The notes under the pieces were generated by a model that was given only the letters and a program-made list of their open reading frames with translations, was not told the origin of the DNA and did not search any database. From Nitrospiraceae bacterium (GTDB taxonomy: Bacteria > Nitrospirota > Thermodesulfovibrionia > Thermodesulfovibrionales > Dissulfurispiraceae): DNA of 7,122 bases. Location of the stretch: positions 2,757 to 9,878 of the forward strand of contig PMYY01000128.1 in the NCBI GenBank assembly GCA_003170655.1. The letters are read 5' to 3'. Position 1 is the first letter of the stretch, and every line of letters begins with the position of its first letter. The position numbers and the translations under genes were made by a program. Below, piece after piece: positions 1 to 6,113 of the stretch.

Positions 1-92
1 CCCATCTGCTCGATGGCCTGAGGGATTTCAGCCATTTCGACGTTCGCCAAAAACTTCTTTGCGTATTTCTTTACTCCCGTTACCTTTTTCAA
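1..92 (-). CDS. atpH: ATP synthase F1 delta subunit, N-terminal part only (runs off left edge)
   Basis: Only the first 30 codons are present. The reading begins MKKVTGVKKYAKKFLANVEM, which resembles the N-terminal helix of delta/OSCP subunits (an 'A/V-K-K/R-YAKA' type start). Delta caps the F1 alpha3beta3 head and joins it to the b/b' peripheral stalk. I place the start at a TTG (92-90), whose last two bases are shared with the TGA stop of atpF, giving a 4-base TTGA overlap. A GAGGG Shine-Dalgarno sequence (99-103) lies 6 bases upstream. No ATG or GTG occurs in frame before codon 20. The order b'-b-delta is standard for F1Fo operons. The family call rests on a short N-terminus plus this context, and the context is strong. 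Confidence 0.85.
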   Translation of the reverse strand, partial: MKKVTGVKKYAKKFLANVEMAEIPQAIEQM

Positions 93-673
93 TTTTTACC
101 CTCTATCAGTGAGATGGATTCTTTCAAGAGACGCTCCTGCTCTTGTGGCGTCATCCTGGCCTTTATTTTCTCTTCGGCCAGCTTGATCGAGGCATCAACG
201 GCCTCGGCCTGTATTGCCTCCTTCGCCTTCTTAACCTCGAAGTCGATATTGGTCTTTGCCTGCTCAATGATCTTAACCTTCAGCTTCTCACCCTCTTCGA
301 TCAGCCGGGCCTTCTCGCGCTCTCCGGACTCGACGGCAGATGAGATGATTGCGGCCACTTCGTTGTCCTTGAGTTTGAGCCTCTCTTGGACCTCGGCAAG
401 TGCTTTAGCGGCAAGTGCCTTGGCCTCCTGGCCCTCCTTGATGCTCTTTTCAATGAGCTCACGCCTGAGTCTCAAGTGCTCCTTGATCGGCTTGGCAAGG
501 AAATAGACCAAGGCAAATACCAGTATGGCAAAATTGACTATTTTCCATACCCAGCTCATCACGGAAGCGCCATGCTCACCCTCTTCGGCGGCAAAAGTCA
601 GCGTCGGAACTACTGCTATTAAAAAAGCGCATGCGGCAATGGTTAATATTGTGATTAGAGTTCTGTTTCTCAT
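89..673 (-). CDS. atpF: ATP synthase Fo subunit b, with N-terminal signal-like segment
   Basis: 194 residues. This is a stator subunit of the F1Fo ATP synthase: it anchors in the inner membrane beside subunit a and holds F1 still through delta. Residues 7-28 form a hydrophobic segment ending TLTFAA, which looks like a cleavable signal peptide. A short acidic stretch follows (EEGEHG), then a membrane helix at about 41-60 (WVWKIVNFAILVFALVYFLA), then a long charged alanine/glutamate/lysine helix to the C-terminus, typical of the b coiled coil. The signal-like segment makes it longer than the ~156-residue E. coli b and matches the b type known from Desulfobacterota and Nitrospirota. The ATG overlaps the stop of atpF' by one base (TAATG), and the 3' end overlaps atpH by four, so the three are translationally coupled. 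A paralogous b' precedes it, so the stalk is predicted to be a b/b' heterodimer. Confidence 0.93.
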   Translation of the reverse strand: MRNRTLITILTIAACAFLIAVVPTLTFAAEEGEHGASVMSWVWKIVNFAILVFALVYFLAKPIKEHLRLRRELIEKSIKEGQEAKALAAKALAEVQERLKLKDNEVAAIISSAVESGEREKARLIEEGEKLKVKIIEQAKTNIDFEVKKAKEAIQAEAVDASIKLAEEKIKARMTPQEQERLLKESISLIEGKN

Positions 674-1095
674 TAGATCTTCACCAACTTTCTGACAATC
701 TCATCTGAGAATGCCTCAACATCTGCCTTCAGTGCTGCCCTCGCCTTCCCGGACTCGTCCTGCAGCTCTTTTCTAGCTTTTTCGATCATCTGGACCGCTT
801 CAGCTTCAGCCTTCGAGAGCATTCCCTTCTGCCCAGCAACCCCCTCGTCCCGTAAGACGTTTTGAGAGGCCTTTGCTTTTGTCCTTGCTGCCATCATGTC
901 CGCGTTCATGGCAGTGATAGCGCTTTCCTTCTTCGCGGTCAGGTCCTTCGCATCTTGGAGTGCACCTGTAGTGGCAGCCTCTCGCTCCTTGAATACCTGG
1001 GCAAGCGGTTTGAAAAGCAGCCACCTCAACACCAGGAACAGGATTACGAAATTTGCAAACAGGATAAGAAAGTCTCGCAAATGAAATTCCAGCAT
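673..1095 (-). CDS. atpF': ATP synthase Fo subunit b' (second stator subunit)
   Basis: 140 residues from the chosen ATG. It starts MLEFHLRDFLILFANFVILF, giving one membrane helix at about 8-28, followed by LLFKPLAQVFKERE and a long charged helix rich in A, K and E. This is the usual b/b' architecture: one membrane anchor and an extended coiled coil to F1. The reading frame stays open to a TTG at 1173, which would add 26 residues. I reject that start because the ATG at 1095 has an AAGGTGG ribosome site (1100-1106) four bases upstream and begins at the membrane helix as in family members, while the TTG lies inside the predicted promoter -35 box. This is the first gene of the ATP synthase run here. 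Subunits a and c are not upstream (rapZ is), so Fo genes are split between loci. Confidence 0.9.
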   Translation of the reverse strand: MLEFHLRDFLILFANFVILFLVLRWLLFKPLAQVFKEREAATTGALQDAKDLTAKKESAITAMNADMMAARTKAKASQNVLRDEGVAGQKGMLSKAEAEAVQMIEKARKELQDESGKARAALKADVEAFSDEIVRKLVKI

Positions 1096-1148
1096 AATAC
1101 CACCTTCTTTATCAGTTATGGTTGTCGTTTCTATTTCAAAAACGTTTG

Positions 1149-1178
1149 AAGTTACCACAGGCCTCTTTTTCAAGTCAA
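1149..1178 (-). promoter_or_regulatory. Predicted sigma-70-type promoter for the ATP synthase operon
   Basis: On the minus strand, TTGACT (1178-1173) is separated by 18 bases from TAACTT (1154-1149). The latter is preceded by TGG, an extended -10 (TGn). Transcription would start near 1141 and leave about 45 bases of leader before the atpF' ATG. The promoter lies in the 135-base gap after rapZ, and the sequence just upstream is strongly A+T-rich, which could act as an UP element. The -35 and extended -10 match well; the -10 hexamer itself is only fair. Confidence 0.5.
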
Positions 1179-1197
1179 GATTTTCGTCGATTACAAT

Positions 1198-1211
1198 TTT
1201 TAATATTAAAA
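1198..1211. repeat. Perfect A+T palindrome between rapZ and the atp promoter
   Basis: TTTTAATATTAAAA is a perfect 14-base palindrome. It lies about 57-70 bases upstream of the predicted atp transcription start and 20 bases after the rapZ stop. It has no G-C stem, so it is not a convincing terminator. It may be an UP-element-like or protein-binding site, or chance in an A+T-rich spacer. Confidence 0.3.
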
Positions 1212-1230
1212 TAAACGATTCAGGTTGGCT

Positions 1231-2115
1231 TTACAGCTCGATATCTCGGTGGATAATCGCCACTTCGATTCCATGGTGCTTTTTGATATTTTTCGCCAGT
1301 TCCTGCACTATTGCAGGGGACCGGTGCTTGCCTCCGGTACAACCAACTCCTGCGATCAGATAGGACCTGCCCTCCTTCACATACCGCGGTATCAGGAAGT
1401 CCAGCAGGTTGTTCAACCTGGTCAGCAGTTCCCACGTATCGGGGCTTGCCAAGACATATCCGGCGACTTTTTTATCGAGACCATTCAACTGCCTAAGTGC
1501 CGTTACAAAAAATGGATTTGGGAGAAACCTGACGTCGAAGAGGAGGTCGGCGCTTTGAGGGGTACCGAACTTGTAGCCGAATGAAATAAGGGTTATATTC
1601 AGACCCCTCTTAGAATCAGTATGACCATAGGACGATATGATCAATTGCCTCAACTGGTGAGGGGTGTAATTAGATGTATCTACAATCTTGTCCGCGCTTT
1701 CCCGAAGAATGGACAGCTGGCTCTTCTCTTTATCGATGGCCTCTTCGATGTCGGCCGCTACCTTGCTCGTGATCATCGGATGAGGCCGCCGTGTCTCTTT
1801 GAACCTCCGGATCATCACTTCCTTTTCAGCCTCAAGAAAGAGTATCTCTATGGAATACCGCTCTTTTAGGGAGCTAATGATACGGTATGCTTCACCGAGG
1901 AAAGTCTTCTCCCTGATGTCCACGCCGATGCCGACATTTTGGGAATTGACTCGCGACTTTATTGTAGAAAGGAAGGATTCGATGAGAGTGACCGGCAGGT
2001 TATCGATACAGAAGAACCCGGTATCTTCGAGGGCCCTCAAAGCGACGGTCTTGCCGGCGCCCGAAAGCCCACTAACGATAACGACCCCTAGTCTACTGTT
2101 CCCGTCTTCCGGCAT
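1231..2115 (-). CDS. rapZ: RapZ/YvcJ-family nucleotide-binding protein
   Basis: 294 residues, the normal length for the family. It has an N-terminal P-loop domain with Walker A GLSGAGKT at 16-23. Family-conserved segments follow: RRFKETRRPHPM (103-114), ISFGYKFGTP (177-186) leading into LFDVRFLPNP (192-201), and the C-terminal GCTGGKHRS at 258-266. These proteins bind ATP/GTP. In enteric bacteria RapZ is an RNA-binding adaptor that sends the sRNA GlmZ to RNase E, controlling glucosamine-6-phosphate synthesis; outside enterics the role is less clear. The C-terminus ends HRDIEL and lacks the basic tail that contributes to RNA binding in E. coli RapZ. The gene starts 9 bases after hpf with no clear Shine-Dalgarno, suggesting translational coupling. 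It is the last gene of the rpoN operon, and no PTS gene (ptsN, npr, hprK) accompanies it. Confidence 0.95.
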   Translation of the reverse strand: MPEDGNSRLGVVIVSGLSGAGKTVALRALEDTGFFCIDNLPVTLIESFLSTIKSRVNSQNVGIGVDIREKTFLGEAYRIISSLKERYSIEILFLEAEKEVMIRRFKETRRPHPMITSKVAADIEEAIDKEKSQLSILRESADKIVDTSNYTPHQLRQLIISSYGHTDSKRGLNITLISFGYKFGTPQSADLLFDVRFLPNPFFVTALRQLNGLDKKVAGYVLASPDTWELLTRLNNLLDFLIPRYVKEGRSYLIAGVGCTGGKHRSPAIVQELAKNIKKHHGIEVAIIHRDIEL

Positions 2116-2124
2116 GCGGGACGC

Positions 2125-2643
2125 TTATTTAACCGGTTCGATGAGACCGTAATTCCCGTCGTCGCGGCGGTAAACTACGTTTATGTCGCCGCTTGCGAGG
2201 TTAGCAAAGATGAAGAAGTTTTTGTCGAGGAGGTCCATCTGGTCGACTGCCTCTTCCGGGCTCATTGGCTTCATCTCGAACTTTTTGTACTTGATAATAT
2301 TGCCGGTAGTCCCTGCTTTCTCAGCAATATCCTCCACGTTCTTCTTATCAGACTTCCTGAACGTCTGGAGCTTTTCCTTATATTTGACAACCTGCTTCTC
2401 CAGTTTCTCTACGACTTCGTCTATCGAGGAATAAATCTCCCCGGTCACGCTTTCAGCCTGGATCATATACCCATTGACCTTCATGAGGACCTCGGCCTTG
2501 TGCCGGTATTTTTCCACACTGAGGGTAACCACCGCTTCCGAAATGCTGGAAAGATATTTTTCGAATTTGCTCATTTTCTCAACGGAATAGCTCTTAAGAG
2601 CAGGCGTAATTTCAAGATGTCTGCCGTTTACTATGACGTTCAT
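2125..2643 (-). CDS. hpf: Long-form ribosome hibernation promoting factor (HPF/RaiA family)
   Basis: 172 residues with two domains. Residues 1 to about 95 form the S30AE/HPF domain (starting MNVIVNGRHLEITPALKSYS), which binds the 30S decoding region. After a variable linker (about 96-120) comes the C-terminal dimerisation domain: KPMSPEEAVDQMDLL (125-139), NFFIFANLASGDINVVYRR (142-160) and DGNYGLIEP (162-170). The C-terminal domain marks the long form, which dimerises ribosomes into inactive 100S particles alone; the ~95-residue short HPF of E. coli needs RMF. A strong AAGGAGG (2648-2654) sits four bases before the ATG, so HPF may be made well from the shared transcript. It follows rpoN after 12 bases. 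The rpoN-hpf pairing is widely conserved. Confidence 0.96.
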   Translation of the reverse strand: MNVIVNGRHLEITPALKSYSVEKMSKFEKYLSSISEAVVTLSVEKYRHKAEVLMKVNGYMIQAESVTGEIYSSIDEVVEKLEKQVVKYKEKLQTFRKSDKKNVEDIAEKAGTTGNIIKYKKFEMKPMSPEEAVDQMDLLDKNFFIFANLASGDINVVYRRDDGNYGLIEPVK

Positions 2644-2655
2644 AATGCCTCCTTT

Positions 2656-4101
2656 TTAATCGTACTTCTTCCTCATATTCTGAGGAGGTATCTTAAGCTC
2701 TTCACGATACTTGGCAACAGTCCTGCGCGCGATTTTTATGCCATGCTCGCTGAGCTTGTCGGCTATCAGCTTGTCGCTCAAGGGCTTTGCCGGGTCTTCT
2801 AAGGCGACGATCTTCTTTATGATATCTTTTACCGATGTCGATGAAACATCCTCTCCATTGCCAGACCGAAGGGCGCTGCTGAAGAAAAACCTGAAGCTGT
2901 ATACTCCGTGCTCGCAGGAGAGAAACTTATTCGATGTGACCCTGCTTATGGTACTTTCGTGCATATTAATGTCCTGAGCAACATCCTTCAGATTGAGAGG
3001 CTTGAGAAGCTCTCTCCCCCTGTCAAAGAATTCCCGCTGAAACTTCAAAATGCTCTCAGAGACCTTATAGATAGTACGGTTTCTCTGGTCAAGACTCTTT
3101 ATCAGTTCAATAGCCAGCCGGAGCTTCTCCCTCATAAAGGTTCGCTCTTCCTTGTTGAGGTTTTCCTTTTTCTGGAGAAGTTTCCGATAGGCGGCGTTCA
3201 GTCCCAGCCGTGGCATCCCCTCGTCATTCAGCACGATCTGGTAACCTTCATCGGTCCTGACTATGGAAACATCCGGTGCGACATATGCTGCTTCATTTCC
3301 CGAAAGACTGGAGGCCGGTCTCGGATCAAGCCTCTCGATGATCCTTACAGCATCCATGACCTCTTCGGTGGTCAAACCGTAATTGCGGGCGACCTGGCCG
3401 TACTTATGTTTCTGTAGGTCTTCAAGGTTGTTTATGATTATCTTATCGACCAACGTTCCGCCGAGATCAAGTGCCTTCACCTGGAGCAATAGGCACTCCT
3501 TGAGGTCCCGTGCGCCCACACCTGGGGGGTCGAAACTCTGAACCAGAACAATTGCGTCCTCCATTGCGGCGGGCGTATCTCCCGAAGCAGCAATAAGCTC
3601 TTCTTCAGTGGCCCGCAAGTAGCCGTCGTCGTCAAGATTGCCGATCACTACCTCAGCAGATCTTCTTACATTATCGTCTGCACTGCAGAGCCGCAGCTGC
3701 CAAAGCAGATGGGAATAGAGGTCGGGTTTCTGCGAATAAAAAAGCTCGTATGAAGGTTTTTCCTCGAAGTCTGGGCTGAAATAGCCGAGATCCCGGCCGT
3801 CGCTGCTCCTCTCCTCAAAATAGTCGTCGACGCTGAATTTCGTCAGATTTTCGACTGAGAGTTCCCCGTCATCGGAGCTTTCAACATTGTGCGGTTCCTC
3901 TTCCTGAGAGGGTCCGGCTTCAACCTCGCTCTCAACCTCTTCGTATATTTCTTCAAGAAAAGGATTCTCTGACAACTCCTGGTTGAGCACCTGGGCAAGT
4001 TCGAGCTGGGGAAGCTGCAGAAGCTTGATCGCCTGCTGGAGTTGCGGCGTAAGCACCAGTTTTTGAGAGAGTCTAAGGTCCAGCCTGTTTTCGAGTGCCA
4101 T
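2656..4101 (-). CDS. rpoN: RNA polymerase sigma-54 factor
   Basis: 481 residues, full length. Region I (about 1-50; MALENRLDLRLSQKLVLTPQ, then QLQQAIKLLQL) is the glutamine/leucine-rich part that contacts activators and inhibits open-complex formation. Residues about 51-120 are an acidic, variable region II. The core-binding domain contains LDDDGYL (156-162) and DPPGVGARDLKECLLLQ (191-207). A helix-turn-helix lies at about 371-394 (HESTISRVTSNKF), which reads the -12 element. The RpoN box ARRTVAKYRE is at 458-467 and binds the -24 element. Sigma-54 directs polymerase to -24/-12 promoters and needs an AAA+ enhancer-binding activator. The ATG overlaps the lptB stop by one base (TAATG). A candidate sigma-54 promoter lies at the head of its own operon, near 6032-6047. 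Confidence 0.98.
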   Translation of the reverse strand: MALENRLDLRLSQKLVLTPQLQQAIKLLQLPQLELAQVLNQELSENPFLEEIYEEVESEVEAGPSQEEEPHNVESSDDGELSVENLTKFSVDDYFEERSSDGRDLGYFSPDFEEKPSYELFYSQKPDLYSHLLWQLRLCSADDNVRRSAEVVIGNLDDDGYLRATEEELIAASGDTPAAMEDAIVLVQSFDPPGVGARDLKECLLLQVKALDLGGTLVDKIIINNLEDLQKHKYGQVARNYGLTTEEVMDAVRIIERLDPRPASSLSGNEAAYVAPDVSIVRTDEGYQIVLNDEGMPRLGLNAAYRKLLQKKENLNKEERTFMREKLRLAIELIKSLDQRNRTIYKVSESILKFQREFFDRGRELLKPLNLKDVAQDINMHESTISRVTSNKFLSCEHGVYSFRFFFSSALRSGNGEDVSSTSVKDIIKKIVALEDPAKPLSDKLIADKLSEHGIKIARRTVAKYREELKIPPQNMRKKYD

Positions 4102-4859
4102 TAGAGCCTGAACTCCTCTCCCAGATAAGCCTCTTTTACGGCCGTGTTGTTGACCAGCTCGTCGGACGTGCCCTCAGCAAGGACCGCGCCGTTGCTGATA
4201 ATATAGGCCCTATCGGTAATCGAAAGGGTCTCCCTCACATTATGGTCGGTTATAAGAATGCCCAGTCCTTTCGACTTGAGGTATGAAAGCATTTTCTTGA
4301 GTTCAATAATCGCGATCGGATCGATGCCGGCAAAGGGCTCGTCGAACAACATAAAGGTCGGCCTGACAGCAATCGCCCGAGCTATCTCGGTGCGCCTTCT
4401 CTCGCCACCGGAAAGCCTGTAACCATCCCTGTCCGCGAACTCAGTAAGATTAAATTCTAAGAGAAGGCGGTCTATCTCTTCCTTGATATCGCCCTTGCTC
4501 AGGGGCCCGTCCGCAAACTGTGCGATCTCAAGGACGGCCTCCAAGTTCTGCCTTACAGTCAGTTTTCTGAAGATCGAAGGCTCCTGTGGCAGATACCCTA
4601 TGCCTTTCCGCGCTCTCATATACATGGGCAGATTGCTCATATCGTGGCTGTCGAGCAGGATGTCTCCTCCCTCCGGTTTGATGAGACCTACCACCATGTA
4701 AAACGTCGTCGTCTTCCCCGCACCGTTGGGACCAAGCAATCCAACGATTTCGCCAGTACTGACGGAAAGACTTACATGTTTCACAACCTGTCTTTTCCCG
4801 TATACCTTTAAGAGGTTTTTGACCTCAAGGGTATGAATATCTTTTGCAGTGGTAACCAT
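4101..4859 (-). CDS. lptB: LPS export ABC transporter ATP-binding protein
   Basis: 252 residues, a single ABC ATPase domain slightly longer than E. coli LptB. Walker A is GPNGAGKT (43-50), the Q-loop glutamine is in YLPQEPSIF (Gln92), the signature is LSGGERRRTEIARA (149-162), Walker B is FMLFDEP (169-175) with catalytic Glu174, and the H-loop is TDHNVRETL (His206). GYLPQEPSIFR and the TDHNVRETL stretch are diagnostic of LptB among ABC ATPases. It powers extraction of LPS from the inner membrane with LptF and LptG, whose genes are not in this window, and feeds LptC and LptA, encoded just upstream. It starts five bases after lptA, and its TAA overlaps the rpoN ATG by one base, which ties sigma-54 synthesis to the lpt message. 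Confidence 0.97.
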   Translation of the reverse strand: MVTTAKDIHTLEVKNLLKVYGKRQVVKHVSLSVSTGEIVGLLGPNGAGKTTTFYMVVGLIKPEGGDILLDSHDMSNLPMYMRARKGIGYLPQEPSIFRKLTVRQNLEAVLEIAQFADGPLSKGDIKEEIDRLLLEFNLTEFADRDGYRLSGGERRRTEIARAIAVRPTFMLFDEPFAGIDPIAIIELKKMLSYLKSKGLGILITDHNVRETLSITDRAYIISNGAVLAEGTSDELVNNTAVKEAYLGEEFRL

Positions 4860-4864
4860 GGTAC

Positions 4865-5494
4865 CTATTTCTTCTTCTTTTCCTGAGGCTTCTTTTCCTG
4901 AGGGTTTCTTTCCTGTGTGCCCTGTTCCTTTTCGACTACAAAGACCTTGCTGTTTTCGACGAGTGAACGGTCGTCCTTCATATAGTAGGTCATCTTCGTC
5001 CCGATGACCACATTTTTACCTTCAGCAGCCCTCGGGTTTTCAGTAAAAATTGCCCGTTCATCAGTTTTATCTTTATCAGTGCCCGCATAATATACCATTT
5101 TACCAGAAGTTACTACGCGGTCCCCGCGCACAAGTTTTACATTTCCGTCGGCTTCCATCTTGTCGATGTTACTGCCGCTTCCACCCTCAGAATAATAGAC
5201 CAGCATGCGGTCGGTATAAATCGTAGTATCGGCTTTCTTTGCAACGACCGATCCTGTAAAAAGAGCCGTCTTGGCCTTGTTGTCAGCGGTAAGCGACTCT
5301 GAAGTAATGATTGTCGGCGCCTGCTCTTTCTTTGCATCCTTCCCGGCAGCATTCTTTGCATCATTCTCAGCAGCATGAGAAGGAGATAGAATAAAGAAGA
5401 AAAAAGAAATAACAATCAAAGCAGAAAATACTGAGATTTCACTTATGAGGGCGTATCGTGATACGGCCCGACGTTTACTGGTTTTCTCTTCCAT
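4865..5494 (-). CDS. lptA: LptA/OstA-like periplasmic LPS bridge protein
   Basis: 209 residues. The N-terminus is basic (KTSKRRAVSR), followed by a hydrophobic stretch at about 23-37 and a cleavage-like SHAAEN near 39-44, so it is a Sec-exported periplasmic protein. After a charged linker, the OstA/LptA domain runs from about 59 (IITSESLTADNKAKTALFTG) to about 187, with repeats of the type 'A-DGNVKLVRGDRVVTSGKMVYY' expected of the beta-jellyroll that carries LPS across the periplasm. The tail is lysine-rich low complexity containing QEKKPQEKKKK, with no counterpart I know in E. coli LptA. The gene overlaps lptC by 20 bases, and an AAAGGCGG-like ribosome site precedes the ATG. Part of the N-region (RAVSRYAL, about residues 9-16) is encoded by a palindromic repeat that also occurs near 7000. 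The family is secure; sequence conservation in LptA is low. Confidence 0.9.
   Translation of the reverse strand: MEEKTSKRRAVSRYALISEISVFSALIVISFFFFILSPSHAAENDAKNAAGKDAKKEQAPTIITSESLTADNKAKTALFTGSVVAKKADTTIYTDRMLVYYSEGGSGSNIDKMEADGNVKLVRGDRVVTSGKMVYYAGTDKDKTDERAIFTENPRAAEGKNVVIGTKMTYYMKDDRSLVENSKVFVVEKEQGTQERNPQEKKPQEKKKK
4868..4912 (-). repeat. Short tandem low-complexity repeat in the lptA 3' end
   Basis: The 12-base string CTTTTCCTGAGG occurs twice in direct succession on the plus strand near 4877-4905, with a third weaker unit (TTTCCTG) after it. On the coding strand it gives the QEKKPQEKKKK tail of LptA. Such a repeat is prone to slippage, so tail length may vary between strains. Confidence 0.5.
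5449..5470. repeat. Palindromic repeat copy B, inside the lptA coding sequence
   Basis: On the plus strand, GGGCGTATC (5449 onward) is followed by GT and then GATACGGCCC. This is a near-perfect inverted repeat, with one extra base in one arm. It matches copy A at 6999-7020, sharing GGGCGTATC and TGATACG exactly on the plus strand and differing only by one loop base and one inserted base. Read on the minus strand it keeps lptA in frame and encodes RAVSRYAL, just before the hydrophobic core of the signal peptide. Confidence 0.6.
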
Positions 5495-5996
5495 TGAAGA
5501 CCGCCTTTACATTTTTATGCAGGGTCGCAATATCGCCCGCCGCTGTAAGATCTTCTCCTTCGATATGAAAATTCTTACTTTTGCCGACGATGGTCACCTT
5601 ATCGTCCGAGAACAATTCATTCTTCGTAGCATCCCAGCGCAGTTTCTTGGTCAGAATGTCGTAATCCTTAGTCGCCGCCTTGATGTTACCCTCGATATTC
5701 AGGTCTTTAGTTTCTGTATTGTATGTCCCGCTCTCAGAAGTGAGAATGAGGTCCTTGGCCGGGAAGAATATTTTAAGCACAGTCAGCTGCACATCCTGGG
5801 CAGTCATAAAGACCGCCTTCTGCGCGTTCAAGGTAAAACTGGTCGCCCCCTCTTTTTTCTGAACGATACTGACGTCTTCCATATAAGAATTATCACCGAG
5901 TCGCAACCGGCCTTTAACATCGCTGTCCTGGAAGAAATAGAGCGTCAGTATAGCCAAGAGGCCCACTCCGGAAAGCAGAAACAGCACTTTCTTCAT
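5475..5996 (-). CDS. lptC: LPS export protein LptC, inner-membrane anchored
   Basis: 173 residues from the chosen ATG. It begins MKKVLFLLSGVGLLAILTLY, a single membrane helix at about 3-21, followed by a periplasmic LptC domain containing SYMEDVSIVQKKEG, NAQKAVFMTAQD, SGTYNTETKDLNIEGNI and DDKVTIVG. These recurrent beta strands are shared with LptA. LptC accepts LPS from the LptB2FG transporter and passes it to LptA, whose gene overlaps this one by 20 bases. The frame is open to a TTG at 6035 and also has an ATG at 6011. I prefer 5996 because it begins directly at the membrane helix. The predicted sigma-54 start near 6020 also excludes the TTG and would leave only nine bases before 6011. The ribosome site is weak (GGTA, 11 bases upstream). 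This is the first gene of the rpoN operon. Confidence 0.88.
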   Translation of the reverse strand: MKKVLFLLSGVGLLAILTLYFFQDSDVKGRLRLGDNSYMEDVSIVQKKEGATSFTLNAQKAVFMTAQDVQLTVLKIFFPAKDLILTSESGTYNTETKDLNIEGNIKAATKDYDILTKKLRWDATKNELFSDDKVTIVGKSKNFHIEGEDLTAAGDIATLHKNVKAVFNGRENQ

Positions 5997-6031
5997 ATCA
6001 AATATTACCATAGAGGTGGCAGCATGTAAAG

Positions 6032-6047
6032 GCAAATATCGTGCCAG
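6032..6047 (-). promoter_or_regulatory. Sigma-54 (-24/-12) promoter in front of lptC-lptA-lptB-rpoN-hpf-rapZ
   Basis: The minus strand reads C TGGCACG ATAT TTGC across 6047-6032. The consensus is YTGGCACGrNNNTTGCW, and every specified position matches except the final W, which is C here. The GG (6045-6044) and GC (6033-6032) have the required 10-base spacing between them. Counting 12 bases on from the C at 6032 places the start of transcription near 6020, which is 24 bases before the preferred lptC ATG. It sits in a true intergenic gap, points toward lptC, and the operon it would drive contains rpoN itself. I see no competing -10/-35 pair of good quality in the gap. Confidence 0.75.
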
Positions 6048-6113
6048 AAAGAATGAAAATAGAGACTTTTGTCAAGGTTATTATTCAAAGGAAGAAATTG
6101 AGAAGCAGACAAC

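Noticed and set aside
114..506. Plus-strand open frame opposite atpF, serine/alanine/leucine rich
   Set aside because: The composition is what the antisense of an A/K/E-rich coiled coil gives; atpF is the convincing gene here.
1096..1173. N-terminal extension of atpF' to a TTG at 1173
   Set aside because: The internal ATG at 1095 has a good ribosome site and starts at the membrane helix; the TTG overlaps the predicted -35 box.
5445..6029. Long plus-strand open frame opposite lptC and lptA
   Set aside because: It mirrors two overlapping genes with clear family features, has no recognisable domain, and no plus-strand gene is supported anywhere in the window.
5997..6035. N-terminal extension of lptC to a TTG at 6035 (or ATG at 6011)
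   Set aside because: The TTG lies within the -12 element of the sigma-54 promoter, upstream of the expected transcript start. The ATG at 6011 would leave a leader of about nine bases with no ribosome site.
6070..6075. Perfect TTGACA -35 hexamer upstream of lptC
   Set aside because: No acceptable -10 hexamer occurs 15-19 bases downstream on the minus strand; the sigma-54 element nearby matches far better.
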